Assembly: GCF_013366375.1 (NCBI RefSeq)
Contig: NZ_JABWMJ010000004.1
Coordinates: 1-64,000 of the forward strand
From: Rhizobacter koreensis
GTDB lineage: Bacteria; Pseudomonadota; Gammaproteobacteria; Burkholderiales; Burkholderiaceae_C
Direction: 5' to 3'
DNA: 64,000 bases
Made by a program: the position numbers and the translations under genes. Each line of letters begins with the position of its first letter. Positions within the stretch are counted from its first letter, which is position 1. The notes under the pieces were generated by a model, which was given only the letters and a program-made list of their open reading frames with translations, ran no database searches and was not told the origin of the DNA. Shown here piece by piece: positions 8,629-17,583 of this stretch.

Positions 8629-10767
8629 GGGCGGGGCGGCGCGAGTCGCGTCGCTCGCGTCGCGGTTCGCTTCCGCCGGCGTCGTCGCGTCGCTGGGGTC
8701 GGCTGTCGGCACGAGGTCGGCGGCCTGCGCAAAGGCGGCTTCGGTCGCGTCCGAGCGGGGTTCGATGTCGCTCGCCACGGCATCACGAGCCGACGCCGAA
8801 CGTGCCGGCCCGAACGCCTCGTCCGCCCGCAGGTAGCGCCACTGCCCGGTCGGCAGGTCGCCCAGCATCACGCTGCCGATGCGCACGCGCTTGAGGCCGG
8901 TCACGTGCAGACCGACCGCCTCGCACATGCGGCGGATCTGCCGCTTCTTGCCCTGGCGCAGCACGAAGCGCAGCTGGTCCTCGTTGAGCCACTCGACCTC
9001 GGCGCGCCGAAGCGGCTCGCCGTCGAGCTCGAGCCCGAAGCGCAGGCGCTCGATGTCGGCGTCGCTGCGGCTGCGGCCCGGCGTCGGCTCGACGCGCACG
9101 AGGTATTCCTTCTCGATGTCGGAGTCTTCGCCGATCAGCTGCTTGGCGACGCGGCCGTCCTGCGTCAGCACCAGGAGTCCGGTCGAATCGATGTCGAGCC
9201 GGCCGGCCGGCACGAGGCTGCGCAGGTGCTCGCGCAGGAACCGCTTGCCCGAGCGGTCCTCGCGCCACTGGTTCTCGGGCGTGACGAGCACGAACGCCGG
9301 CTGGTAGCCGTCCTCGGCCTGGCCGCTGACGTAGCCGACCGGCTTGTTGATCAGCACGGTCACGCGCTCGGCCTGCTGGTTGCGCGCCTTGGCGTCGACG
9401 GTGATGTGCTGCGTCGGCAGCACGCGCGCGCCGAGCTCGCTGACCACCTGACCATCGACCCGGACCCAGCCGCGCGCGATCCACTCGTCGGCCTCGCGCC
9501 GCGACGCGATGCCGAGCTGGCTCATGCGCTTGGACAGGCGCAGGGCTTCGGCGCTCCCGCCGGGACGCGCGTCGGCGTTCCGGCTGTCGGGCGCCTCGCT
9601 GCCTGCGGCAGCGGGTGCGGTTCGCGCCGGCGCGGGGCGCCGGTCATGGGGCGCGTCGGCCTCGCGCTCGAGTTTTTCGGGCTGCGCGCGCCGGGTCGCC
9701 GGCGCATCGCGGTGCGCGGGGGCGTCGGCGCCGGGGCGGTCTCCGCGAGCGGTGGCCCCCGTCGGCGGGTCGTCGCGTCGCGCCGGTCCGCCCGCTGCGA
9801 ACGGATCCTTGCGACGCATCGGTCGGTCGCCCGCTTGCGGCTCGTGCTCGTGCTCGTGCTCGCGGCGCGGCCCACGGTCTGCGGACGGGTCGCGGCGGCG
9901 AGCCGGCTCACCGGCCGCGAACGGGTCCTTGCGCCGTGCCGGGGCGTCGGCGGCGAACGGGTCCTTGTGCCCGCGCGGCCCGGCCGATCGGCCGGCAGGG
10001 TCGTCTCGGCCGCGCTCGTGGTGCCGCGACGGAGGCCCGCTCCGCGGTGCTTCTCGCGGCGGCGGGCGCTCGCGATCGCCGAACGGCCGGCGTTCAGGCG
10101 GGGCGCCGCGTCCGCGCGGTTCGGTGCGCGCGTGCGGAGGCGCCGGCCGGCGGTCGCCGCCTTCGCGCGGGTCACGATCGCCACCTCGCGAACGATCCTC
10201 GTTCGGCCGGCGTAACTCGTTGCGCGGATCGTGCCGGTGGCCCTCGAACTCGCGTCGGGGTCCATCGTTCGGGGCGGGACGATCGCCGCCGGCTCCGCGC
10301 CCACGGTCCTCGAACGGCCGCGGCGAACGATCACCCGCGCCACGCGGACGGTCGTCGAACGGCCGCCGATCGCCGGCGCCGCCGCGCGGCTCGAAGGGCC
10401 GCGGCGGCCGATTGCCGGGGCCGCTCGCACGCTCGCCCACCGGTCGCTGTCCCGCGTCGCCGCGTCCGCGGCCACGCTCCTCTGACCCCCTCGGCTCCCG
10501 CTGGGCAGCCTCGCGCGCGCGGTCGGTGAACGGCGGCCCGTCGCCGGGGCCGCGCGCCCGATCGCCGGATGCGCGCGGCGGCTGCGCGTGCTCCCCGCGC
10601 CGCCCGGCCTCGCTGCGGCTCGCGAACGCCTCCTCGCGCCGCGCGCGCTGTTGCTGCGCCTCGGCCAGCGTGGGCCGCTTCGCGACACCGCTGCCGTGGC
10701 CGCGCACCGGCGCGCGGCCCGGGGTCGCCGGCGCCGGCCGGCCTTTCTTGAGCTTGAGGGTCGCCAT
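8482..10767 (-). CDS. RluF/RsuA-family pseudouridine synthase with long disordered N-terminus
   Basis: A 761-residue protein. Residues about 411-652 are a full RsuA-type synthase: an S4 RNA-binding start (LSKRMSQLGIASRREADEWI), the catalytic loop AGRLDIDSTG with Asp near 525, and the conserved QGKKRQIRRMCEAVGL. The wording around NKPVGYVSG and the final GQWRYL resembles RluF (23S rRNA U2604), but RluB is possible. Residues 1-410 are disordered, rich in Arg, Asp, Gly and Pro, with repeated KDPFAA...PARR units. A 109-residue acidic/alanine tail follows, and its last 48 codons lie antisense to the DUF3096 gene. The start chosen is the ATG before ATLKLKKG. Confidence 0.85.
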   Translation of the reverse strand: MATLKLKKGRPAPATPGRAPVRGHGSGVAKRPTLAEAQQQRARREEAFASRSEAGRRGEHAQPPRASGDRARGPGDGPPFTDRAREAAQREPRGSEERGRGRGDAGQRPVGERASGPGNRPPRPFEPRGGAGDRRPFDDRPRGAGDRSPRPFEDRGRGAGGDRPAPNDGPRREFEGHRHDPRNELRRPNEDRSRGGDRDPREGGDRRPAPPHARTEPRGRGAPPERRPFGDRERPPPREAPRSGPPSRHHERGRDDPAGRSAGPRGHKDPFAADAPARRKDPFAAGEPARRRDPSADRGPRREHEHEHEPQAGDRPMRRKDPFAAGGPARRDDPPTGATARGDRPGADAPAHRDAPATRRAQPEKLEREADAPHDRRPAPARTAPAAAGSEAPDSRNADARPGGSAEALRLSKRMSQLGIASRREADEWIARGWVRVDGQVVSELGARVLPTQHITVDAKARNQQAERVTVLINKPVGYVSGQAEDGYQPAFVLVTPENQWREDRSGKRFLREHLRSLVPAGRLDIDSTGLLVLTQDGRVAKQLIGEDSDIEKEYLVRVEPTPGRSRSDADIERLRFGLELDGEPLRRAEVEWLNEDQLRFVLRQGKKRQIRRMCEAVGLHVTGLKRVRIGSVMLGDLPTGQWRYLRADEAFGPARSASARDAVASDIEPRSDATEAAFAQAADLVPTADPSDATTPAEANRDASDATRAAPPSAQMEAAAEQAQQADHDQVDRDDEVQQPRHDQDQDAGDQRDERADAER

Positions 10768-10824
10768 GGGATCGGGTGGTGGTCGCGACACGGGCGGTCG
10801 CGACGGGTGCGGCAGAGCCGCGGT

Positions 10825-12972
10825 TCAGCGACCGCGCCAGAACAGCGCGTCGAGCTCGCGGATCGTGATCTGGCGCCAGGTCGGGCGCCCGTGGTTGCAG
10901 ACCTCCGACCGCTCGGTTCGTTCCATGTCGCGCAGCAGCGCGTTCATCTCGTCGACGGTCAGCGATCGATTGGCACGTACCGCGCCATGGCAGGCCATGG
11001 TCGAGAGGATGCGGTCGCGCGCGCGCTCGACGACGCCGCTCGCGCCGACCTGCGCCAGGTCGGCGAGCACGCTGCGCGCGAGCTCGACCGCGTCGGCGCC
11101 GGCGAGCGCCGCCGGCTGCGAGCGCACCGCGAGCACCCCGGCGGAGAGCGGCGCGACGTCGAGGCCGAGCGCGAGCAGCGTGTCGACGTGCGCCTCGGCG
11201 GTTGCGATCTCGTGCGCGGTGGCCGCGAACGTGACCGGGATCAGCAGCGGCTGGGCGTTGACGGTGTGGCCGATCGAGCTCGCCTTGAGCCGCTCGTAGA
11301 CCACCCGCTCGTGCGCCGCGTGCATGTCGACGACGACCAGCCCCTGCGCGTTTTCAGCGAGGATGAACGCGCCGGCGACCTGCGCGAGCGCGTTGCCGAG
11401 CGGCCGATCGGCGTCGGCCGGGTGGGCCGAGGGCGCGCGCGGGCCGGCGGCGTCACCGGCGTTGGGCGACGCACCGGAACCCGCCTCGGCGCCTGCGACC
11501 GTGCCGGAGCCGAGGCGACCGAGCGGCGCCGCGCCCGGCGGGTCGGCAGCTCCGGCCTCGGCGCCGCCAGGTTCGACGTCGCGCGCACCGGCAGCTTCGA
11601 CGCGCGTAGCGTCGACGCTGCCGCCACCTGCGCCATCGAAGCGCCATGCCGCCGCGACGTCTTCACGCGCGTACGGGGCGGCGGCCGAGCGGAACGCGAG
11701 CAGGCTCTGCTCGACGGCAGCCGGGCCTGGCGCAGCGCCAAAGCGCGCCGGCGGCCAGCCGGCGTTGCCGCGTGCGGACGATCCCGCCGCTGTGTCGGCA
11801 GGCGATCCGCCCGCCGCGCCGGCGAACGATCCCGAGCCCGCGCGGCCGCCGTCGCCTTCCGGACCCGCCACGCCGAGGCCCGGGCTCCAGGCGCCCTGCC
11901 TGCCGCCCGCCACGTCGCCGAGCCCGCGCTCCGCCGCGTCGGCGAAGCGCGCGTTGCCGAGCGCCTGCTCGACGGCGCGGCGCACCGCCTGGTGCACCTC
12001 GCGCGAGTCGCGAAAGCGCACCTCGACCTTGGTCGGGTGCACGTTGACGTCGACGCGTTCCGGCGCGATCTCGATGAACAGCAGGTACGCCGGCTGGCGC
12101 GCGCCGTGCAGCACGTCGTCGTACGCCGAGCGCACCGCATGGGCGATCAGCTTGTCGCGCACGAAGCGGCCGTTGACGTAGACGTACTGGTGGTCGCCGT
12201 GCGCCTTGGCCGCGGCCGGCTCGCCGGCGCGGCCGCTGACGCGCAGCTGCAGGTGACCCGTGCCGGCGCCGGCCGGCAGCGCGGCGAGCTCGCGGCTCGT
12301 CGCGATGAAGGCGTCGCCGAGCACGTCGCGCACGCGCGCGGCGGCGTCGCCGCGCGGCCAGCGCTGCACCAGGCGGCCGTCGCTCCACACCGCGAAGCCG
12401 ACGTCGGGGCGCACGAGGGCGTGGCGCCGCACCGCGTCGACGCAGTGCGCGAGCTCGGTGGCGTCGCTCTTGAGGAACTTGCGCCTCGCGGGCGTGCTGA
12501 AGAAGAGCTCGCGCACCTCGATGCTGGTGCCGGTGCCGCGCGCCACCGGCGTCAGCTCGCCCGAGCGCGCGTCGAGCCGCACCGCGTGCGCGGCCTGCGC
12601 GGGGCGGCTCGCGATGGCGAGCTCGGCGACCGACGCGATCGCGGCCAGCGCCTCGCCGCGAAAGCCCATGGTCGCGACGCCTTCGAGGTCGTCGAGCGAC
12701 GCGATCTTGCTGGTCGCGTGGCGGCGCAGCGCGAGCGCGAGCTCGCTCTCGTCGATGCCGTGACCGTCGTCCTCGACCACGATCGAGCGCACGCCGCCCG
12801 AAACGAGGCGCACCGTGACCTGGGTCGCGCCGGCGTCGACGGCGTTGTCGACGAGCTCGCGCACCACCGACGCGGGTCGCTCGACCACCTCGCCGGCGGC
12901 GATCTGGCTGATCAGCTCGGCCGGCAGCTCGCGGATCGGCCGGCGCAGCGAGGAGGGTGGCACGGCGTTCAT
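10825..12972 (-). CDS. mutL: DNA mismatch repair protein MutL (endonuclease type)
   Basis: A 715-residue MutL. The N-terminal GHKL ATPase shows ISQIAAGEVVERPASV, DDGHGI and GFRGEALAAI. An unusually long alanine/glycine/proline linker spans about residues 340-515. The C-terminal domain carries DMHAAHERVVYE (from 549), ACHGAVRA and CNHGRPTW, which correspond to the DQHA(X)2E(X)4E, AC(H)R and C(P/N)HGRP metal-binding motifs, so it should be a nicking endonuclease as expected where MutH is absent. The first motif has Met in place of Gln. The start is ATG at 12972, close to the divergent DedA gene. Confidence 0.95.
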   Translation of the reverse strand: MNAVPPSSLRRPIRELPAELISQIAAGEVVERPASVVRELVDNAVDAGATQVTVRLVSGGVRSIVVEDDGHGIDESELALALRRHATSKIASLDDLEGVATMGFRGEALAAIASVAELAIASRPAQAAHAVRLDARSGELTPVARGTGTSIEVRELFFSTPARRKFLKSDATELAHCVDAVRRHALVRPDVGFAVWSDGRLVQRWPRGDAAARVRDVLGDAFIATSRELAALPAGAGTGHLQLRVSGRAGEPAAAKAHGDHQYVYVNGRFVRDKLIAHAVRSAYDDVLHGARQPAYLLFIEIAPERVDVNVHPTKVEVRFRDSREVHQAVRRAVEQALGNARFADAAERGLGDVAGGRQGAWSPGLGVAGPEGDGGRAGSGSFAGAAGGSPADTAAGSSARGNAGWPPARFGAAPGPAAVEQSLLAFRSAAAPYAREDVAAAWRFDGAGGGSVDATRVEAAGARDVEPGGAEAGAADPPGAAPLGRLGSGTVAGAEAGSGASPNAGDAAGPRAPSAHPADADRPLGNALAQVAGAFILAENAQGLVVVDMHAAHERVVYERLKASSIGHTVNAQPLLIPVTFAATAHEIATAEAHVDTLLALGLDVAPLSAGVLAVRSQPAALAGADAVELARSVLADLAQVGASGVVERARDRILSTMACHGAVRANRSLTVDEMNALLRDMERTERSEVCNHGRPTWRQITIRELDALFWRGR

Positions 12973-13166
12973 GCGGCATTGTAGGAAGCGTGCCTCCGGG
13001 GGCATCCGGAGGGAGGCTTGCAGGGGCGCCTCGACCGTCGTCGGCCCGACGCCCACGCCGTCGACGCTGCGGCGGGAGGCCCGCCGTACCGGCTTCGAGT
13101 CGCGCCCCGTCAAACCGCTCGCCAACCCCGAAAAGAAGCCCCGAAACCCTCGTCGATAATCCGCCG

Positions 13167-13820
13167 ATGGACATCATCGGCGTTCTGCTCGACTTCGTGC
13201 TGCACGTCGACGTGCACCTGGCGACCTTCGTGCAGACCTACGGCACCTGGGTTTACGCGCTGCTGTTCGCGATCGTGTTCGTCGAGACCGGCGTCGTCGT
13301 GATGCCGTTCCTGCCCGGCGACTCGCTGCTGTTCGTGGTGGGGGCGCTGTGCGCGCAAGGGCTGATGAGCCTGCCGCTCTCGTTCGCGATCCTGGTCGCG
13401 GCGGCGATCCTCGGTAACCAGACCAACTACACGATCGGCCGCCACCTCGGCCCGCGCGTGTTCGGCTGGGAGGACTCGCGCTGGTTCAACCGCAAGGCGT
13501 TCAACGAGGCGCACGCGTTCTACGAGCGCTATGGCGGCATCACCATCGTGCTGGCGCGCTTCATGCCGTTCCTGCGCACGTTCGCGCCGTTCGTCGCCGG
13601 CGTGGCACAGATGACGCGCCGCAAGTTCACCGCCTACGACGTCGGCGGCGGGGTGCTCTGGGTCGGCAGCCTCACGGTGGCCGGCTACCTGTTCGGCAAC
13701 ATCCCGTGGGTCAAGCAGAACCTCGACAAGATCATCTGGGCGGCGATCCTGCTGCCCGGCATCGCGGTCATCGTCGGCGCGGTGAGCGCGCGCCTGAAGG
13801 GCCGGCAGCCGGCGCTCTGA
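13167..13820 (+). CDS. DedA family inner-membrane protein
   Basis: A 217-residue DedA/SNARE-associated protein. Diagnostic segments are FVETGVVVMPFLPGDSLLF near residues 35-55, the re-entrant motif RFMPFLRTFAPFVAGVAQM near 130-150, and several hydrophobic helices. DedA proteins act as lipid carrier flippases, including for undecaprenyl phosphate, and affect membrane potential and antibiotic tolerance; the exact substrate here is unknown. The ATG start is used. The gene is divergent from mutL, with 194 bases between the two starts. Confidence 0.88.
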   Translation: MDIIGVLLDFVLHVDVHLATFVQTYGTWVYALLFAIVFVETGVVVMPFLPGDSLLFVVGALCAQGLMSLPLSFAILVAAAILGNQTNYTIGRHLGPRVFGWEDSRWFNRKAFNEAHAFYERYGGITIVLARFMPFLRTFAPFVAGVAQMTRRKFTAYDVGGGVLWVGSLTVAGYLFGNIPWVKQNLDKIIWAAILLPGIAVIVGAVSARLKGRQPAL

Positions 13821-13842
13821 GGCGCGGCAGCGGGCCGCGAGC

Positions 13843-14109
13843 TCAGCCCGGGTGCCGGGTCGGCAGCGGGAGCTGCGCGGCGACGTCTTCCGGGCTCATC
13901 AGCCGAAAGCGCTGCACGGTGCTCATGTCGAGCACCATCGGCGTGACCTCCGAGGCCCACAGCGTCGGGTTGAGGTGCAGCGCGCGCTGCACGCAGCGCG
14001 CGATCCACTCGCCGGTGTCCCTGACGTAGTCGGCACCGGACTCGTCCGGGCGGCGGCGCAGCACGAAGGTCTTCTCGAAGTCGTCGGCGGGCGTGTCGGG
14101 ATGGGGCAT
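13843..14109 (-). CDS. Conserved-looking small protein of unknown function, 88 aa
   Basis: The frame encodes MPHPDTPADDFEKTF followed by charged and hydrophobic segments including DYVRDTGEWIARCVQ and TPMVLDMSTVQRFRLMSP. The composition is that of a real soluble protein, unlike the arginine-rich antisense frames around it. I recognise no family. It ends 22 bases from the DedA stop, with the two genes convergent, and about 300 bases of apparently empty DNA lie upstream. An ATG further upstream (14349) would add a low-complexity stretch and was not chosen. Confidence 0.55.
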   Translation of the reverse strand: MPHPDTPADDFEKTFVLRRRPDESGADYVRDTGEWIARCVQRALHLNPTLWASEVTPMVLDMSTVQRFRLMSPEDVAAQLPLPTRHPG

Positions 14110-14409
14110 GGCGGGCAGGGCTGGCGGCGAGAACGGAGGCGCGGCATCGAGGGCAGGACACGGCGCGCCACGCATTGTGGGGCGGGGTCCGGCCGGCGCG
14201 CGATGCGGGCCCGCGCACTCGTTCACGCGCTGCGCGGGTTTGCACGTGGTTACGTGGCGGAGGCGCTGCGCGGGTGCGCGTGGCTCGTTCTCGAGCTTGG
14301 TCGAGTCGACGCGACGTGCGTCCGCATCGCCGCATCGTCCTGGCGCCACCCGCAGCCGGTCGCTTCCGGCGACGCTCGGCCGGTCGGCCCCCGGCGCCCG
14401 GGTCCGCGG

Positions 14410-15360
14410 TCAGCCCGCGCGCGTGCCGAGCGCCCGACGCAGCTCGGCCGCGCACAGCGCGACCGCGCTGTTGGCCTCGTCGAGCACCCGGCCCATGGTG
14501 ATGAAGCCGTGGATCTGGCGCTCGTAGCAGACGTAGCTGACGCGGTTCCCGGCGGCGGTGAGCGCGTCGGCGTAGTCCAGTCCCTCGTCGCGCAACGGAT
14601 CGAACCCGGCGGTCAGCAGCAGCGCGGGCGGCAGGCGCGCGAGGTCGGGGTGCAGCAGCGGCGAGGCGCGCCAGTCGAGGTCGTGCGCGGCGTCGTCGAT
14701 GTAGTGGTCGTGGAAGTACTGCATCGTGTCGCGCGTCAGCAGGTAACCCTCGCCGTTGGTCGTGTGCGAGGGGTGGCCGCGCCGCGCGTCGGTCGCCGGG
14801 TAGATCAGCAGCTGATACGCGATGGCGGGCCCGCCACCGTCGCGTGCCGCGATCGCGACCACCGCGGCGAGATTGCCGCCCGCGCTGTCGCCGCCCACCG
14901 CGAGCCGCGCCGCGTCGACGCCGAGTGCGGCCGCATGGCTGGCGACCCAGCGCGTCGCCGCGATGCAGTCGTCGACCGCGGCCGGAAAGCGGTGCTCGGG
15001 GCCCATGCGGTAGTCGACCGCGACGACCGCGCAGGCGGCGCCGTTGGCGAGCTCGCGGCACAGGGTGTCGTGCGTCTCGAGGTCGCCGATGACCCAGCCG
15101 CCGCCGTGGAAGTACACCAGCACCGGCAGCGCGGCCTGCGAGTCGGCGTGGAGGGGGCGATAGAGGCGCAGCGGGATCGCGCCGTGCGGCCCCTCGGCCG
15201 CGAGGTCGACGCTCTCGCCGATCGGCGGCGGCGCCGGCTGCGTCAGGGCACGCCGCTCGCGGTACCAGCGCCGTGCCTCGACCGGCGTCAGCGTGTGGGT
15301 CGGCGGAACGCCGCGTTGTTCGATCAGGTCGAGGAGGGCGCGGGCCTGGGGGTGCAGCAT
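14410..15360 (-). CDS. Alpha/beta hydrolase of the hormone-sensitive lipase family
   Basis: A 316-residue carboxylesterase. It has the HSL oxyanion motif HGGGW (85-89), the nucleophile GDSAG with Ser159, the acid in GFDPLRDEG and the final His in IHGF. There is no signal peptide, so it is cytoplasmic. It likely cleaves short-chain esters or lipids, but the substrate is not evident. The start chosen is the ATG before LHPQARALLDLI, the usual N-terminus of this family. It lies 73 bases downstream of amiC on the same strand and may be read through from it. Confidence 0.87.
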   Translation of the reverse strand: MLHPQARALLDLIEQRGVPPTHTLTPVEARRWYRERRALTQPAPPPIGESVDLAAEGPHGAIPLRLYRPLHADSQAALPVLVYFHGGGWVIGDLETHDTLCRELANGAACAVVAVDYRMGPEHRFPAAVDDCIAATRWVASHAAALGVDAARLAVGGDSAGGNLAAVVAIAARDGGGPAIAYQLLIYPATDARRGHPSHTTNGEGYLLTRDTMQYFHDHYIDDAAHDLDWRASPLLHPDLARLPPALLLTAGFDPLRDEGLDYADALTAAGNRVSYVCYERQIHGFITMGRVLDEANSAVALCAAELRRALGTRAG

Positions 15361-15433
15361 CGGCGATGGGTGCGGAGTGGACGCGCGCGCATTGTCGCCA
15401 GCTCGGCGCCGCCACGCCGCCGGCGCCTGCCTC

Positions 15434-17005
15434 CTACAGCTGCCGACTGCGCGCCAGCGGCGGGTTGCGCGCGAAGTAGCGCCCGATGCCGACCGCGAGC
15501 GCGTCGACGAGCTTGCCCTGGTAGCTCGGGTCGCGCAGCTGCGACTCCTCCTCGGGGTTCGAGATGAACGCCGACTCGACCAGGATCGACGGGATGTCGG
15601 GTGCCTTGAGCACCGCGAAGCCCGCCTGCTCGACGCTCGCCTTGTGCAGCTTGCCGACCTTGCCGATCTGCGTGAGCACCTCGCCGCCAAGCTTCATGCT
15701 GTCGCGGATCTGCGCGGCGGTGCTCATCTCGACCAGGGCACGCATCACCGTGGCGTCCTTGGTCTCGACGTTGACCCCGCCGACCAGGTCGGCGGCGTTC
15801 TCGCGGCTCGCCATCCAGCGCGCCGCCGAGCTGCTGGCGCCGCGCTCGCTGAGCGCGAACACCGACGCGCCGCGCGCCTCGGGCCGCATGAACGCGTCGG
15901 CATGGATCGAGACGAAGAGGTCGGCCTGGACCCGGCGCGCCTTCTTCACGCGTTCGTGCAGCGGCACGAAGTAGTCGGCGTCGCGGGTCATCATGGCGCG
16001 CATGTTCGGCATCGCGTTGATGCGGTCGCGCAGCTGCAGCGCGATCTGCAGCACGACGTCCTTCTCGCGCAGGCCCGACGGGCCGATCGCGCCCGGGTCC
16101 TCGCCGCCGTGCCCGGGGTCGAGCGCGACGACGACGAGGCGGTCGATGCGCGCCTGCGCGTCGGCCGGCGTGTTGCGTCCGCCACGAGCGCTGCGCGTGC
16201 CGCCACCGCGTGGCTCCGGAGTCGCCGCGGCGACGCTCGCGTCGTCGGCACCCGCCGGCGGCTTGGTGACGCTGCCGGTGGCCTCGCGGCTGGTGCCGGC
16301 GAGCACGTCGACCTCGCCGGGGTGCGGCGACGTCGCGCCGGCGGCGACCGCGGCGTCGGCGGTGCCGCGTGCGGCGGGCGCACGGCTCGCGGGCGCGCCC
16401 GGTGGAGCGGCCGTCGGCGGCGTTGGATCGGCACGGGCGAGCGCCGGTGCGGACGCACCCGGTGCCGGGCGCCGCCCGGAGATCCCGCCGATGAACTCGC
16501 CGAGCGCATCGCGCACGTCGCTCGCCGCCTGTCGCTCGGCAGCTTCCCGGTCGCGGATCAGCGCGAGCAGCGGGTCGGCCTCGACGACGGGGAAGAGGTC
16601 GAACACGAGCCGGTGCCGGTACGCCGCGACCGGCGTCAGTGCGAACAGCTGCGGCCGGATCGCCTGCTTGAGGTCGATGACGAGGCGCACCACGCGCGGC
16701 TGGTTCTGGCCGATGCGCAGACCCGCGATGAACGGGTCGTCGGCCTGCACCTTGCCGACCAGCTCGCGCAGCGTGGGGCTGAGCTCGAGGCCGTCGATGT
16801 CGATGACGAGGCGGTTCGGCGAGTCGACGACGAAATGGCGTGCGGTGAGCGCGGCATCGGACTCGATCGTGATGCGCGTGTACTCGCTCGCCGGCCAGAC
16901 CCGCACGCCGACGATGCCGGCGCCGAATGCGATCTGGCGGGCGCCGAGCAGCAGGGCGAGCGCGCCCATCGAGCGCAGGGCGGCACGGCGGCTGGCGCTG
17001 CTCAT
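15434..17005 (-). CDS. amiC: N-acetylmuramoyl-L-alanine amidase AmiC
   Basis: A 523-residue periplasmic amidase that splits septal peptidoglycan during daughter-cell separation. The N-terminus SRRAALRSMG followed by a hydrophobic segment looks like a Tat signal, as expected for AmiC. An AMIN targeting domain follows (about residues 30-140), then a long low-complexity Ala/Pro/Thr linker (about 165-290), then the amidase_3 domain with zinc-site motifs DPGHGGEDPGAIG and SIHADA and a late glutamate region SILVESAFISN. The ATG overlaps the tsaE stop (ATGA), a common betaproteobacterial pairing. Confidence 0.93.
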   Translation of the reverse strand: MSSASRRAALRSMGALALLLGARQIAFGAGIVGVRVWPASEYTRITIESDAALTARHFVVDSPNRLVIDIDGLELSPTLRELVGKVQADDPFIAGLRIGQNQPRVVRLVIDLKQAIRPQLFALTPVAAYRHRLVFDLFPVVEADPLLALIRDREAAERQAASDVRDALGEFIGGISGRRPAPGASAPALARADPTPPTAAPPGAPASRAPAARGTADAAVAAGATSPHPGEVDVLAGTSREATGSVTKPPAGADDASVAAATPEPRGGGTRSARGGRNTPADAQARIDRLVVVALDPGHGGEDPGAIGPSGLREKDVVLQIALQLRDRINAMPNMRAMMTRDADYFVPLHERVKKARRVQADLFVSIHADAFMRPEARGASVFALSERGASSSAARWMASRENAADLVGGVNVETKDATVMRALVEMSTAAQIRDSMKLGGEVLTQIGKVGKLHKASVEQAGFAVLKAPDIPSILVESAFISNPEEESQLRDPSYQGKLVDALAVGIGRYFARNPPLARSRQL

Positions 17006-17583
17006 GCGGTTTCGACTCCGGTGCGTGGCGGTACGACGGCGTCTGCATCGGCCACCCCCGTGTGCGCGCCCGCGACCTCCGGCGCGGCGCCGACCGGCGA
17101 CGCATCGACGCCCTTCAGCAGGCCCACGCCCGCGGCGCTGAGCGCGTCGGCGCGCACCGTCCGACGCTCGCCGTCGCCGGGCTCGATGGTGATCCGCAGG
17201 TCGGGCACCGGCAGCAGGTCGCCCGCCTTGTCGGGCCATTCGACCAGCTTGACGCCGGGGCTCGCGAAGATGTCGCGAAAGCCGGCGTCCTCCCATTCGT
17301 TGGGATCGTCGAAGCGGTAGAAGTCGAAGTGCCAGAGCGCGAGCGGTGCCCCGTCGCGCTCGACGTCGTACGGCTCCATCAGTGCATAGGTCGGACTTTT
17401 CACGTGACCGTGCACCCCGAGCGCGTGCAGCAGATGGCGCACGAAGGTCGTCTTGCCGGCGCCGAGCGGCCCGTTCAGCTCGATGAACTCGGTCGCGAGC
17501 GGCAGCGCGGCCAGGCGCGCGGCCGTGGCGGCGCAAGCAACCTCGTCGGGCCAGTGCCAGTGTCGGCTTTCTAGAATCGTCAA
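17002..17583 (-). CDS. tsaE: tRNA threonylcarbamoyladenosine ATPase TsaE
   Basis: Partner ATPase of the TsaBDE complex that makes t6A37 in tRNA. It has the P-loop GPLGAGKTTFVRHLL near residue 40, then SPTYALMEPY and the HFDFYRFDDPNEWEDAG region. The start is TTG at 17583, the only plausible initiator before the first strand. The product (193 aa) is about 40 residues longer than usual because of an alanine/glycine tail. It is coupled to amiC downstream and begins on the base adjacent to the start of the divergent queG gene. Confidence 0.9.
   Translation of the reverse strand: MTILESRHWHWPDEVACAATAARLAALPLATEFIELNGPLGAGKTTFVRHLLHALGVHGHVKSPTYALMEPYDVERDGAPLALWHFDFYRFDDPNEWEDAGFRDIFASPGVKLVEWPDKAGDLLPVPDLRITIEPGDGERRTVRADALSAAGVGLLKGVDASPVGAAPEVAGAHTGVADADAVVPPRTGVETA

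Noticed and set aside
14110-14409. A small gene in the 300-base gap before the HSL-type hydrolase
   Set aside because: Frames there are short, arginine-rich and lack ribosome binding sites.
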